This document shows, piece after piece, positions 33,485 to 44,435 of a stretch of 64,000 nt of DNA. Origin of the DNA: Sphaerosporella brunnea (lineage: Eukaryota > Ascomycota > Pezizomycetes > Pezizales > Pyronemataceae); contig VXIS01000103.1 of assembly GCA_008704415.1 (NCBI GenBank), positions 1-64,000 of the forward strand, given 5' to 3'. The translations under genes and the position numbers were made by a program. The notes beneath the pieces were generated by a model that searched no databases, was not told the DNA's origin, and worked only from the letters and a program-made list of their open reading frames with translations. Positions within the stretch are counted from its first letter, which is position 1. Each line of letters opens with the position of its first letter.

Positions 33485-34095
33485 CCCGAACCATGAAGCA
33501 CGAGTCACCTCCCTTGCCCATCTATCTCGAAGCGATAGCGAAGAGAGATAGTCAGAACACAGGGACCGGGTCAAAAGAAGTGCGCCGCTAAGCCCTACTA
33601 CCGAGTGAGAAACAAACAACAACAAACAACGTGTCGACCTAGTTGCCAGCAACGCGAGGAAGTCCCTGGGCAGTCGCTTCTACTAGCTCAAACTGGGAAG
33701 AGTTTCCACGGCAACCTACCTACACAAGATCGGACGGTGGTTCCAGTCGAGAGCAAAGCAGGATCGCGAACACCTGTTTAAACATTGTTCTCGGTGGGAG
33801 AAAGATCAAAAGGATCTGCGGAGGCCGGTAAGGGGAGCTACAGATGGAAAGCGTTTGTGGAACAACACACCCATCACGCAGCTGTTCGGCGACACCAGTG
33901 CGGTGATGGAGTTTCTGGGAGGCACAGAGGTGGGAGCATAGGTCAAGGACCCGGCAGGACCCAGGTTGCTTTCTTTACCTTTAAGCATGTTGGAAAGTGG
34001 GTAGGCTGGCCCTGGCCAGGAGACACAGGCCCAGAAGGTCACTATCATTTGTACCTTATGCAAGCGGCCGAATACAATGATATGATGAAAAAAAC
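33485..34095 (+). mobile_element. Tad-like LINE 3' end, second degenerate copy
   Basis: Starts with text matching 31741 (CACGAGT, CCCTTGCCCA), then conceptual ARKSLGSRFY, LHKIGR, REHLFKHCSRW and SAVMEFLGGTE, with stops and shifts. It ends GACACAGGCCCAGAAGG, then CAAGCGGCCGAATACAATGA. Same orientation as the copy at 31735. Confidence 0.7.
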
Positions 34096-34225
34096 TGCCC
34101 TTATAAGTCATACCCCGATACCCCGACGAAAAAAACGGAAGGCTTCCCTAATCAATAGAACTAACAAAAGCGCCCTGACAGAGCACGCCCCACACGAGGC
34201 CAGTGCTGCTGCAGCTATTGCTCCA

Positions 34226-35050
34226 GGGACGGGCAATCCGTTCCTTCAATTATCGCCGTTATTGGCGATGTTACTGCAGTCCAGATCATCACTTCTCGCG
34301 TCACCGGTTCTTACTATAGCCAAATCCTTTCGGTATGGTTCCGTGCGCTTTAAACCTGGACCTTCGCTAGTTTGGCATTACCCGGAGTAACCTCACTGAG
34401 TTGACGTCACCAACGCCGACACTGACACCAACACCAACACCAGCCGATCGATTGAAGTTTGCATCAGCAATGGCCAAAATCACCATCCTCGACAGTGGCA
34501 AGATAGTTGGGTTCCAGATAAAGGAAACTGCGGAAGATAGGGAAAAGCGCAAGAAGGTCTAAGTCGTTACTGATGAGATTGTTTGGAAATTTTTCGCCAG
34601 AGTAGAGAGGATTATGGATGCATATCGCAATGGGAAACTCTACGGAACGGTTGGATTCAAGGATCGGGTATATAAAAGCCGCCGGAGAGTGAATGACAGG
34701 GTTTTAAGAATTTTAGATAAAAATTTGTAGTTCAATTTGTTTTCTCAGCCAGTTTTTTATTGAGTGTCTCGTAGCTACACGTGACTTCAACTCAGTGTAC
34801 TCCGGGTAATGCGAAGGCCCAGGTTTAAAGCGCACGGAACCATAGTTGTCCGCCTCACCGGTTCTTGCGGTAGCTAAACCACTCCAGCAGCCGTCATGGC
34901 GAGGCTCGTGTTTGCGATGGTCATGACGGCCCGCGGAGGCGGGGTTCGTGGTGAGGACGGTCACGACTAGCCCTGGGCGCCGTTGACGTTGATGTTGTTC
35001 ATCTTTCGTGGCGGGAAAAGTAGGAAGGCAGCGGACTCTGTACGAGGTCT
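34226..35050 (-). repeat. Dispersed repeat interrupted by a MITE
   Basis: 34226-34335 plus 34855-35050 together match 57062-57372 on the opposite strand. The 517-bp insert between them is absent from the 57-kb copy. Shared text includes GGACGGGCAATCCGTTCCTT, GCGTCACCGGTTCTTACTAT and ATGGTCATGACGGCCCGCGG. The near repetition AGAACCGGTGACGCG within the 57-kb copy hints at an older internal duplication. Confidence 0.8.
34336..34852. mobile_element. 517-bp MITE/DNA transposon derivative with a verified empty site
   Basis: TIRs of ~70 bp (TGGTTCCGTGCGCTTTAAAC at left, its reverse complement at right), flanked by TA on both sides. The related repeat at 57258 reads straight through this point with a single TA, which defines element and target duplication exactly. 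The core holds a short frame (MAKITILDSGKIVGF, ~31 codons, then a stop at ~34562) and a second open stretch, possibly relics of a coding region, and a TATAAAAG box at ~34670. Tc1/mariner-type by target choice. Confidence 0.88.
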
Positions 35051-35539
35051 AATTTCTTTCTCAGACATCTATTTAATGTTAGAAACAATTCCTGAAAAAA
35101 AATTGGCAGCACTTGGTTACCACTGGAGGTGCAGTACAAGATGGCAACACAAGGCTCCAATACAAGGCCGCAACAACTCCAGATAATATTGGCAGCGAAA
35201 GCGCAGACAAGATTAGGTCGCCTTTATCAGGCCACCTTTCTCTTGAAAGCACCAAACAAATGCAAAATTTTCTCACCTTTAAGCAATTCCTCACTATACA
35301 CTATGCCTACTAACGCAGCACCGAGTTCGGCAGGTGTAGATAGTTTAAGGGACTTTAAAGAGATGGAGGCGCGAAGACCGCTGCAAAACCTGTCAACTCT
35401 CCGCTAGATAAACACAGAAATAAAAAAGGTGCTTACTCCCAGATGACGCAAGCGGGGATGGGTGGTAAGCGACGCGGGCGGGTGATAGGAGGTGACGCCG
35501 AGAATCACTGGGAAACGAAACGAGAAACGAAACCCCGTG

Positions 35540-35838
35540 CTTACATAATCAGATCACGGCCGCAAGAATCTTGTCTGTAGTAGTGAAGATTCGTGCGTGC
35601 CAGGGACAGACCTGACCATTGAAGAATACTCTCGGAGCGTCAATGTTAGTCAAAAGGTCGCCCTCGACTCTGTGCAGGTGCACAAAGCACCGGTTGGTGT
35701 GATAGCGAGTTCGTGAGATGAGATCATAAGCTTCCACTAAGAGTGATGGGCGTCACCGCTTGCTCCACTTCACTGCATATCACTCGGCACCAGCCTCACC
35801 CGCTCACAAAAAAAGAAAAGGAAAAAAAGAAAAAAAAA
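35540..35838 (-). repeat. Dispersed repeat segment downstream of type-1 copy b
   Basis: Inverted copy of 56842-57060. Landmarks on the minus strand: GTGCCGAGTGATATGCAGTG, CGGTGACGCCCATCA, GGAAGCTTA, GCTATCACACCAA, GAGGGCGA and AATGGTCAGGTCTG. The homology runs from the T-tract after the tRNA-like core onward. Confidence 0.75.
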
Positions 35839-35959
35839 CCCACGGGCCACGGGACTTGAACCCGCACCCACGCGGGACCTATTGGGAAGCCAAGGCATCT
35901 CGGTGATGCATGTAAATCAGTGTGTCTTGGGAAACGCTGAGCTAACTTGACTGAATGTC
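35839..35959 (-). repeat. tRNA-like element, type 1, copy b
   Basis: Core identical to copy a, followed on the minus strand by an interrupted T-tract (TTTTTTTTCTTTTTTTCC). Upstream on the minus strand is GTGTCGATCATAGGTACAG at ~35970-35990, matching the CGATCATA block of the other copies. Confidence 0.75.
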
Positions 35960-36360
35960 AAACGCTCCAACTGTACCTATGATCGACACTGTTGGTTAAA
36001 TCTACGCTACTAAATGATCCACGCAATGGAACAAACCCAAGGGCCTCAGTCCTCCTGAACCAAGGGGCCAATATGGTGATATTGCTTGGCCGGCCGGATG
36101 CTAAGCCAGGTCGCGATCGTCGTTTGTACCAGCTGCTTGTGCTAATAGCTACTACCTAACGGCGAGTCCGGAACGGTAACACTTCTCATCGCCATCACAA
36201 GAGCATGCCAGGGAATCGCGGCAGCATCTTCCCCCTCATCTCCTGAGGACCCAGCGACGCAATCGTCGGAGGGCGCCCTTAAATTTCCCCGCCGGTGTGC
36301 GGCGTGTGGTTGCTTGAGTAGATCCAACACACCACGTGTTCCTTCCTGCGACCGGAGCCG
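35960..36360 (-). repeat. Diverged dispersed repeat upstream of type-1 copy b
   Basis: Partial likeness to 31261-31560: GGTAACACTTCTCAT against CGTAACATATCTCAT, and a CAGCGA/GAGCGCCC-like block near 36250. More decayed than the other copies; boundaries are approximate. Confidence 0.5.
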
Positions 36361-37636
36361 GTAGTCAGAATTAAGTCAGCCAAATATCTGCGGACATCAT
36401 GCGCAAGGCGTAACCTCAGCCATTGAAAGCGCACGATCCATACAAACACGCAGTCCTTTCCGGGCTAGCTATTCACTACTTGAGCGCAGAACCCCGCTCA
36501 TGAGGCAATAAAAACATGCGTTGCTGTTACAGAATCCAAAGCAAGTGATCCTTTCAGCGCTCTCTCTCTAACCAAACCCAAGGGGTGGGTGGTTAAAGTT
36601 CTCGCCCCCAGCGGTGCATACCGAGCGCCCCTAGTGATGGACACAAGCCGAGCCGGCTCGAGCCCGGTGGTGGGAGATGGCCTTGTGGGGCGTAAAATAC
36701 AAACAGCGTGTCAAGTTGAGCAACAACATTCTAACGAATCCCGTGATTGCGAAAGCTCAAAGAAAAGGCCACCTACACGTCCGCTTCAACCCCCACCGCA
36801 ACACACTCACACCAAAAAGATCACCATGGCCGCACGGCCGCAGGCCGCTCCCTCTTCAGCGGAAGCTGAAATCGAGGCCTTGTACAAGAAGATGGCGGGG
36901 TAGTTGGGGTAATTGCTACTCGATATCTGTTTGTCGTGTAAACTGACCGGGCGGACTAGACACGGGCCCGGGACTACCTTGCTATACCGGGCTCCAGAGC
37001 AGCTATTTTCTCAGTATGTTTTTTGCCTTAACTTTGTTACCGCTTGTCTGACTAGATTGCACTCGGCAGGGCGGGGGATGTAATAACAAAGAAGCGAAAC
37101 CGGCTGCTTGAAGAATCCAGCAGTGCGGTTCTACTGGTCAAAAGTTGGCTCAATCGAAAGACCGTCGACGACAGGGAACTCTACGGCGTAGATCAGAGCC
37201 TTGCCCCCGCTCGGGGATGCTGCAGAGAGTGACAGAGACATGGAGGTGGAGCGCCAGGCATTGGGTGAGGGGATGGGCGCGCAGCAAGAAGATGACTTCA
37301 ACTCGGGGTCAGATTTGACGGATAAAGTGTGATATGTCGAAGGATGGTCACGGTTTGATCTGTACATAGCGAAACCAGAACTAGAATCTGACACTGACAT
37401 TGACATTGATCCTCATATACCCAGGCCGGCTCGCGCATCAAAAATAGGATGGCGGCTCGAGCTTTGCAGGCTCGGCTTGGCTCCACGAGCCTGGCACTCG
37501 GTCGAGCCGGCTCGTGTTCATCTTCAATTGATGTCGGTGTTGGTTGAATCATGGTTGAATCATAAAGTATCACCCACCCACCTCGTTCACCCGCCCACAA
37601 AAAAAAAAGAAAAGGAAAAAAAAAAGAAAAAAAAAA
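36361..37636. other. Repeat-island spacer with GAGCCGGCTCG motifs
   Basis: No gene. Palindromic GAGCCGGCTC occurs near 36652 and 37507, with related GCCGGCTCG at 37424 and an inverted relative of the 36635-36680 block at 29390-29435. Short ORFs are not protein-like. Confidence 0.5.
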
Positions 37637-37755
37637 CCCACGGGCCACGGGACTTGAACCCGCACCCACGCGGGACCTATTGGGAAGCCAAGGCATCTCG
37701 GTGATGCATGTAAATCAGTGTGTCTTGGGAAACGCTGAGCTAACTTGACTGAGTG
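37637..37755 (-). repeat. tRNA-like element, type 1, copy c
   Basis: Same core as copies a and b, differing only at the outermost A-box-side bases (CACTCAGTCAAG). Followed on the minus strand by a long T-tract (37600-37636) and GTGGGCGGGTGAACGAGG. The flank beyond differs from copies a and b, so the core plus T-tract is the conserved unit. Upstream on the minus strand: ATCGACGCCTCATAG. Confidence 0.75.
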
Positions 37756-37921
37756 TTACATCTCACCTGGTCAACTATGAGGCGTCGATGACGATGACGC
37801 TTTTGAGTAATATCGACATAGAATAAATTACATTACATGCGTGGTCATACATAAAAACCCGTAACGTCGCATCTACTAAGTAAACATAGAAGAAATAAAA
37901 CCCGAAAGACAAGAAAAAAGT

Positions 37922-40879
37922 TTACACCGCCCACAGCTCCTCCGCCTCCCAATCCGGGGGCAAATCCTTATCCTCCCGTAACACAAACTTCCCGTTATCG
38001 GGATCCAACACGAGTCCAGCATGATCGATGGGGTTAACCCTCGCCGTCTCTTTCAAGGCCACGGCATACGCGCCCGCCGCATCTTGGGGGACCCAAATGA
38101 CCGGTGGTTCTACAATGACCGAAGGATGGTGATAAGCATAATCATACTCCTCGCTAGACTGTGGTGCTTTCAGACGGTCCTGCAGCTCCAGCTTCGGCAC
38201 CAACTTTTCCAGGACGCGGTGGTCAAGATACAGTTCGGGCCTGAGCAGGCGCATAGCCACACCTTGCACGTTACCTGGTTCAGGGTGTTCCGAAGACAAC
38301 GATATCTTCGCCGTTTTTGAAAGGCTGCTCAATGTGCGTTGCGCAAAATTGGGCCCCCCTTTCTCCGGGTCCGTTGTCGGTTGGGAACATGACTCTGACC
38401 CCGCCTCCCTCCGGGGTGGTGCGGGAACATCCGGAAGGTGGCTCAACAGCGTCGAGATGTTTGCCATCAGGCTGTGCTGGAACGCGACGGTACAGGCGAT
38501 TAATACCAGCTGTAGTATAATCGGGCCGATCTGCTTTTTCAGCGCAAAGAGCCCGATCATGCATCCTTGACAGAGATAAACGCCGGTAAGAGTCTGTTGC
38601 CAAGCCCGCGGGTACGCAAGACCCTTGGTACAGACTCTGGTGGAGTATACAAAGAGAAAGTTGTAGCGGTAGGCAAAGTACACGAGTCCGAGACCAGGGG
38701 TGGCAAATAACAGGACCGTTGGCGCGATCAGGCTGTATGTCAAGGCAATCACGGTGAAGTTGGTGTAGAAGGGAAAGATACTGCCGATGCCAGGATCGAC
38801 GAGGTTAGCCCAACGTGTCCAGCGCTTTCGTGGGGTATTGTCGAAGAAAAGGCCGAGCACTTTGAAGAAAATCAGTTCGAAGAACTGGAGAACAATGCCC
38901 GAAGATATAGAAAGACCCTGCAGTGAACGATGAGCATATAAAACAGACTATGATCGCTGGAAATACACACCTGCAGAAGCATATAAGAGATATAGAAGTT
39001 GGAGGCCTTGGGTAAGTTTTCGGCGAGGAGGTTGGCAACGGAGGTAGGGTTCTTGATGATCTGTGCTGCAGCGGCGGAGGCGGCTGAAGTGATGGTCGTC
39101 ACTAGGAACACTTGAATGACGAGGAAGATGAAATACCAGTTTTGCAACTTCAACTGGATACTTGGATAATTTGTTTCGCCGGAGATTAGGAGAAGCCATT
39201 GCAAGATGGTTGGGACGAAGTCCAGCAGCCACGACAACAATAGGGGTGGCAGCAATCCAGTTATCGCGCCGACGACGAAGCCCGGCAAATCATAGATGAA
39301 GTGCAGAAAAGGCAGTTTTTCTGCCAAATAACTCAGCTGCGATATAGTGCCGACAAATGCGTTGGGAATGGACCAGAACAACGTCATGAAGGCGAAGATA
39401 GCCGTTGCCGCCAGAGTACGAACGTTTCGTTCCCAGAAACCAACGTTTAGATTTTCCCAGACTACCTCGCCTGGAGACACGCCGATCTCACGCGGCGCCA
39501 TCTGGATCGTCAAGTCGTGAATGACAATCCGCAGTGCTTTTTGCGCCTCGAACTGCGATGTAAAGGCGACAAACGCAGAGTTACACCTATGCGACATTAG
39601 CTCAAGGCTACATGACAAAATTGTAGCCTAAAACGGGATCACACATTTTCCCAGCTTCTCCCGTTCTTGTTAGTTCCTGCAGCTGTGCCACTTCACGATT
39701 CAACGTTTCCAATCTTGCCCGACACCAAGTGATGGTGTCCACTTTTTGTCCCAACGCCCAGCGAGTAGGCCGTTTGTATGAGTTGTTGATCCATCTGAAC
39801 ACACAATTTCCGTTGTACAACCATCGTTGAATAAAAGTCCGGGGCTCATTACTTTCTGTTGGAATAGGCGTATTCCTCCGGTTTGCTCTGCGGCGTTGCT
39901 TGTCGAGACGTCTAATCAATTTGACCTCAGCTTCCTCCAACATCATCGCCACATTGTATCGTCTCTTTACGAGCCTTTCAAGCTTCCTGTTTTGCCGATT
40001 CATCCACACGTGCTCCACACTCGGGCCAAAAACTGCTCGCAAAGCCTCAACGCTACGATATCTCTCCGGAATGGAGGTAATAATAAGAACCCTGGCCGAC
40101 AGCCGGGAAGAGTAAAGGTCGCTGTGCATATATGCCTGTCGGATGGCAACATAGAACAGTAGTTCGCGGTAGATTATGAACAGGACGAAACCGAAGTAGA
40201 GATAGCTGATGATAACATGGGCATAAAGACTGTACAGAGGATCAGTCATGATGTCTGCCGACCACGAGCCACGAGATGCACCCACCGTTTGTTGCTCGAC
40301 ATTCCCAAGTTACTGAAACTCAACAGGTCTAACCCACTCTGGCCGCCGCCACCGGTTGCATTCACGGGCAACAACATGAATGTGAACAGAATCCCCAGGC
40401 CACAGATAAACATTGACTGCCGGATATATCGGAGGAAGAGATATCCGTCCAGGCCGTTTGTTCGGAGAACCGTCTCATCTCTGTGCAGTCGATTTTAGTC
40501 CAAGAACGAAGGAAGATGAAGTTTGGATTAGGCGTACGGCAGTTTCCAAACGTTCCATATCCACCCAAAACGTTTCGAAAACCCCGGATATCCTTCGATA
40601 GTATCTACGATTCCCCACTTCGTTGATTTGTTGGAATATTTCAGTTTCCGCCACGACTCGATGCTGGCCACCTGCTGTGCATGAGCGCCTGACAAACTCA
40701 TTCAAGTTTCGATTACTTACGCATGTCAATGGTGCATAGATGCGTCGGTTTTGTCGTCGGAAAAATAAAAACAGAAACAATATCACGACGAAAATGAGGG
40801 AGTTAACTGCCAAGGTCGTAAGGAATGCGTCCGTGCTTGTCCCTCGGGCACTACCGACGTTGGGGTCGTTATCTGTCAA
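37922..40879 (-). CDS. CSC1/PHM7-family (DUF221, OSCA/TMEM63-like) ion channel
   Basis: Osmosensitive cation channel family of the plasma membrane. Exons: 40721-40879 (5' end incomplete), 40538-40674, 40286-40480, 39645-40229, 38971-39607, 37922-38917, giving at least 902 aa. Hallmarks: TM1 (LAVNSLIFVVILFLFLFFRR), NGLDGYLFLRY, ISYLYFGFVLFIIYREL, the cytosolic RNA-binding-like insert (VLIITSIPERYRS), the multi-TM domain (AFMTLFWSIPNAFVGTIS and onward) and C-terminal PPVIWVPQD. The frame begins at a TTG. No ATG is found in frame, so a short first exon lies upstream, perhaps ending near 40890. The intron 39608-39644 is only 37 bp, yet splicing it restores the family frame (GKI joined to LELMSHRCNSAFVAF). 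Confidence 0.9.
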
Positions 40880-42706
40880 ATCTGATCAGCTGGTGCAACA
40901 TTGCGAACAGTCGCCTTTGGCGGATATACTTTGCGCTGCAAGGATGGAATCCGCGGAATCCCGCACAAACAACCGCATAGAACGCTCCATTGTGAACGAC
41001 GGGAGGTATTGCTGTTCCAGGGAATTCTTTAGCAATTGTCTATGGACGGTGTGCAGGCGTATACATACTGTCTAAGGGCCGATCTTCAACTACAGCGATG
41101 GAGGGGAGCAGAACAGTCGATGCGGACAGGGGCGTACTTATGGAGAGTAACCATGTGGGATAGACGAATCGGCAATCGTGTGGGAATCTCATTGGCAGCT
41201 GAACCAGGGCTCATGTCTCTGCTGTAAGGAACCCTCAAGAGACATTGCGAGGCTTGCATCGCCAAAACAGCCCCGTGAATCATTTCGACTCGTCCAGTTT
41301 GTCGCAGTTGACAAAAAGGAAAAAAAGAAAAGGACCCCACCCCTCAGGTGGCTGCACCCAGTATGGTAAAGGAGCCGCTCCGCTTCCATGGGATCAACGC
41401 CACAAATTTCGGCAAAATCTCGATAAGCAGGCTATGGTTGCTTTTTTTCGGGACCGTCCCCACAAAGTGGTAACTTTCAGCCGACATCGAGACATTGAAT
41501 TGGAGTACGCTTTGAAATAACAACGATTGGGACACCCCGGCTTAGTTACCCAGCCGCACCCACCAAAATTGAGCGGTCTCGGTGGCCGCGCACTTGCAAG
41601 CAGGGCCTAGATTGCTCCTTGTTTCCTTTCGCCGAGCCTTCGGTTCGATTCTATAGGTTATAAGCTTTTATTTGAGCCCTTACTCGAATGTTTTGGACAA
41701 GTATTGGTGTAGTTATTGGGGATTCCACATCGGGGTTGCGGTCGGATAGAGCAGTGGTGTCCCAATCATTGTTGTTTTAATTGTTTTAACCAGTCATTCA
41801 AGAAAGCGTCAGTGAGATTCCCGTCGTCAACAGCCCAAAATCCACTGTGCCTACCAAGACATCGGGCAGCCACCGCCACTAAGAAAGAAAAGTGAAAATG
41901 ATGACCAACATCCTACGGCCCCTACCGCACCTACCTTTCAAATCCGTGATTGGGAGATATGTCTCGACGCGCTGCTGTGAAAAGCACGTTGGTCTGCCGC
42001 AAACGCCTTCACACGGATACGGGGAAGCTGGAAGCTGTGTCCCTATCTGGGTTGCCTTCTTTAAGATATGCAACGACAACCTTCTGGATTTCAGCTGCGG
42101 CTACATGGTGAAGGGTGGTGGTGGCAACTGCAAGCTGCGGGCGAAGCAGCGGACGACAATTCCGAGGTGAGACATCGCGTGTTGGTCAAAGCAAGATGTA
42201 CGAAGAACGGAGGTAGTCTCAATAGAGTTATCTCGTGCAGATCTCCCCCTCCACAAAAAGGTGCAGATGAACCATTCGGCATCGGCCATCGCGCTGTGGC
42301 GACCCCACAGTTCGTGCGGGGCGGGCATTCGGTGTCACTCGGCATTCGGCTTCCGCCGTGTTGATTCTTGCTTATCACCGCATAGGTACCTTCCTCAATG
42401 CTCCGCTGAGACTGTTTAGTAATCAAATATCTACTCTACATCCCACTTAAGCAAGTAGATACCCCGCAGTGCAGCTCCGAGCGGAAGGCCGAAATTAGAA
42501 CAGACACCGGTAACGTCCTGGATCTCGCCGGGGCCGCCGTCCCTCCCGCATATCTGGAACCCTGGCGTGTGCATCATCACGCATTGGAAGTAGATGTAGA
42601 GCTCCCGTTCCGGACTGCAATATAAACTCGCCCGACCCAAGGGATGTATGTCTCGGAGCCTCGTTATTGAGTTTGTCTCGGAACAACCGGTACCCCTCAC
42701 ACAGCA
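40880..42706. other. Intergenic region
   Basis: About 1.8 kb between the channel gene and the MFS gene. It probably contains the missing first exon of the channel gene (near 40890-41000) and the promoters of both. ORFs up to ~119 codons have no recognisable features. Confidence 0.5.
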
Positions 42707-44147
42707 ATGTCTTCGAATTCCACCGCCGTTGAATCCAGCGAGGTCGAGCTGGTGCATTCGAGGCACCACGCGCGCACCGATGGAGAACACGATGGGGAAG
42801 GCAACTCGATCGAGTTCTCACTGCCGCCTGTGGACAGAGGAAAGGAAGCGTGGTTCTTCCTCGCGGGGGCGTTCATGATTGAAGCGCTGGTTTGGGGTGA
42901 GTCAAATTGCTGATCCCGAGCGAGACCAGAAAGACTGACTCGCGTCCGCCTCGTCAGGATTCCCTTTCTCTTTTGGTGTCTTCCAGAGCTACTACAGCTC
43001 GCACCCGTTGTTTGCGGGGAACAACAGCATCGCCGTCATCGGCACTACGGCCTCGGTACGCAGGTCTGCCCACTTCTCCATCACCAGCACTGACACTCCT
43101 GATCAGGGAATAATGTACCTTATCGCGCCAGTGGTATTTACATTCCTGAGCCAATTCCCCGCCCAGCGTCGCAAGAGCACCGTCATTGGTCTCGCCCTCT
43201 GCGTCATCAGTTTCATCGCCGCCAGCTTCGCCAACACAGTTGCGCAACTGGTAGCAACGCAAGGAGTCATGTACGCCCTAGGTGGCAGCCTTCTCTACGC
43301 CCCGGTGATCGTGTGGCTCGACGAATGGTTCGTGCAACGCAAAGGGCTCGCATACGGTGTGATGTGGGCGGGGACCGGAACCAGCGGACTGCTTCTCCCT
43401 CTCATCATCAACGCGGGTCTCCAAGCCTATGACTTCCGCACCGTCCACCGAGCCTCAGCAGTAGCGATGATGGTGCTCTCGGCGCCGCTGCTGTACTACG
43501 TCCAACCGCGCTTGCCGGTTCCGGCTGCTTCGACAACCCGTAGCCTCGATTACAAGTTTCTGAAGAGCACCACGTTTTGGGTTCTGCAGGCCAGCAATAT
43601 CGTCGAGGGCCTTGGCTTCTTCCTCCCGCCGCTGTATCTCCCTTCCTACGCCGTTACGGCCCTGCGGCTATCACCGCAGACCTCCTCCCTGCTGCTATCG
43701 CTCCTCAACGCCGCCTCCGTGCCCGGCCAGATTTTCCACGGCGCCCTGTGCGACCGCGTCCACATCACCACCGTGATAGTCGTGTCGGCCGTCGGCACCG
43801 CACTGAGCGTGTTCCTCACATGGGGACTCGGCGGCACTCTGCCGTGGCTGATCGTGTTCTCGCTGCTGTATGGGTTCTTTGCCGGCGGGTTCACGAGTAT
43901 CTACGGAGGCATGGGGAAGGAGATGAGGAGGCAATACCCGTCGACGGAGCAGGGACTCGTGTTTGGAATTATGGCGGCAGGCAGGGGTGTGGGAAATGTG
44001 GTTGCTGGCCCGATGAGCGAAGTTTTGTTGAAGAGCTGGGATGCCTCGGGAAAGGGCGCTTATGGGAGTAAGTTTGGAGGACTGGTTGTGGTGACGGGTG
44101 TTACGGCCGCGGTTAGTGGAGCTGGGTGGATTGCGAGGAGGTTGTGA
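42707..44147 (+). CDS. MFS transporter, monocarboxylate-permease type
   Basis: Exons 42707-42896, 42958-43055 and 43107-44147 give 442 aa. A ~40-aa hydrophilic N-terminus precedes TM1 (EAWFFLAGAFMIEALVWG). The following exon has the MCT-like FPFSFGVFQSYYSSHPLF. Further signs are the GVMWAGTGTSGLLLPLI segment of TM5, a short central loop, and late TMs with LLYGFFAGGFTSIYGGM and GIMAAGRGVGNVVAGPMSE. The closest described group is the fungal monocarboxylate permease-like MFS. The substrate is unknown. It converges on the NLP gene, 288 bp between stops. There are no biosynthetic genes nearby, so a metabolite-export role is not indicated. Confidence 0.88.
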
Positions 44148-44435
44148 TGTCTCTGGGGTCGTTCCACTTGGCAGAAGCCGAGTGATATCGGCAGCGGTCA
44201 ACGATCCCATGGCGCGGGGAGAAAATGCGAGTGCATCTATCAATAAAGATCTCTGAAACTGGAAGCAAGAGAAAACCCACCCCCCGCATCTACGGTATTC
44301 GCATAAAACCCTCGCTAGCACTATTTACAGCCACTTCTCTCTCGCCGGGGCGAATATGTCAAGCGTACGAGCAGTATGTAAGCTTTCTAAATCTAAAAAC
44401 CACGCTCTATAACATAAAACCAGATTACATCCGCA

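Noticed and set aside
27564..37755. CRISPR-like array (constant repeats with variable middles)
   Set aside because: The genome is eukaryotic, units are 100-130 bp with irregular spacing and are separated by unrelated repeats.
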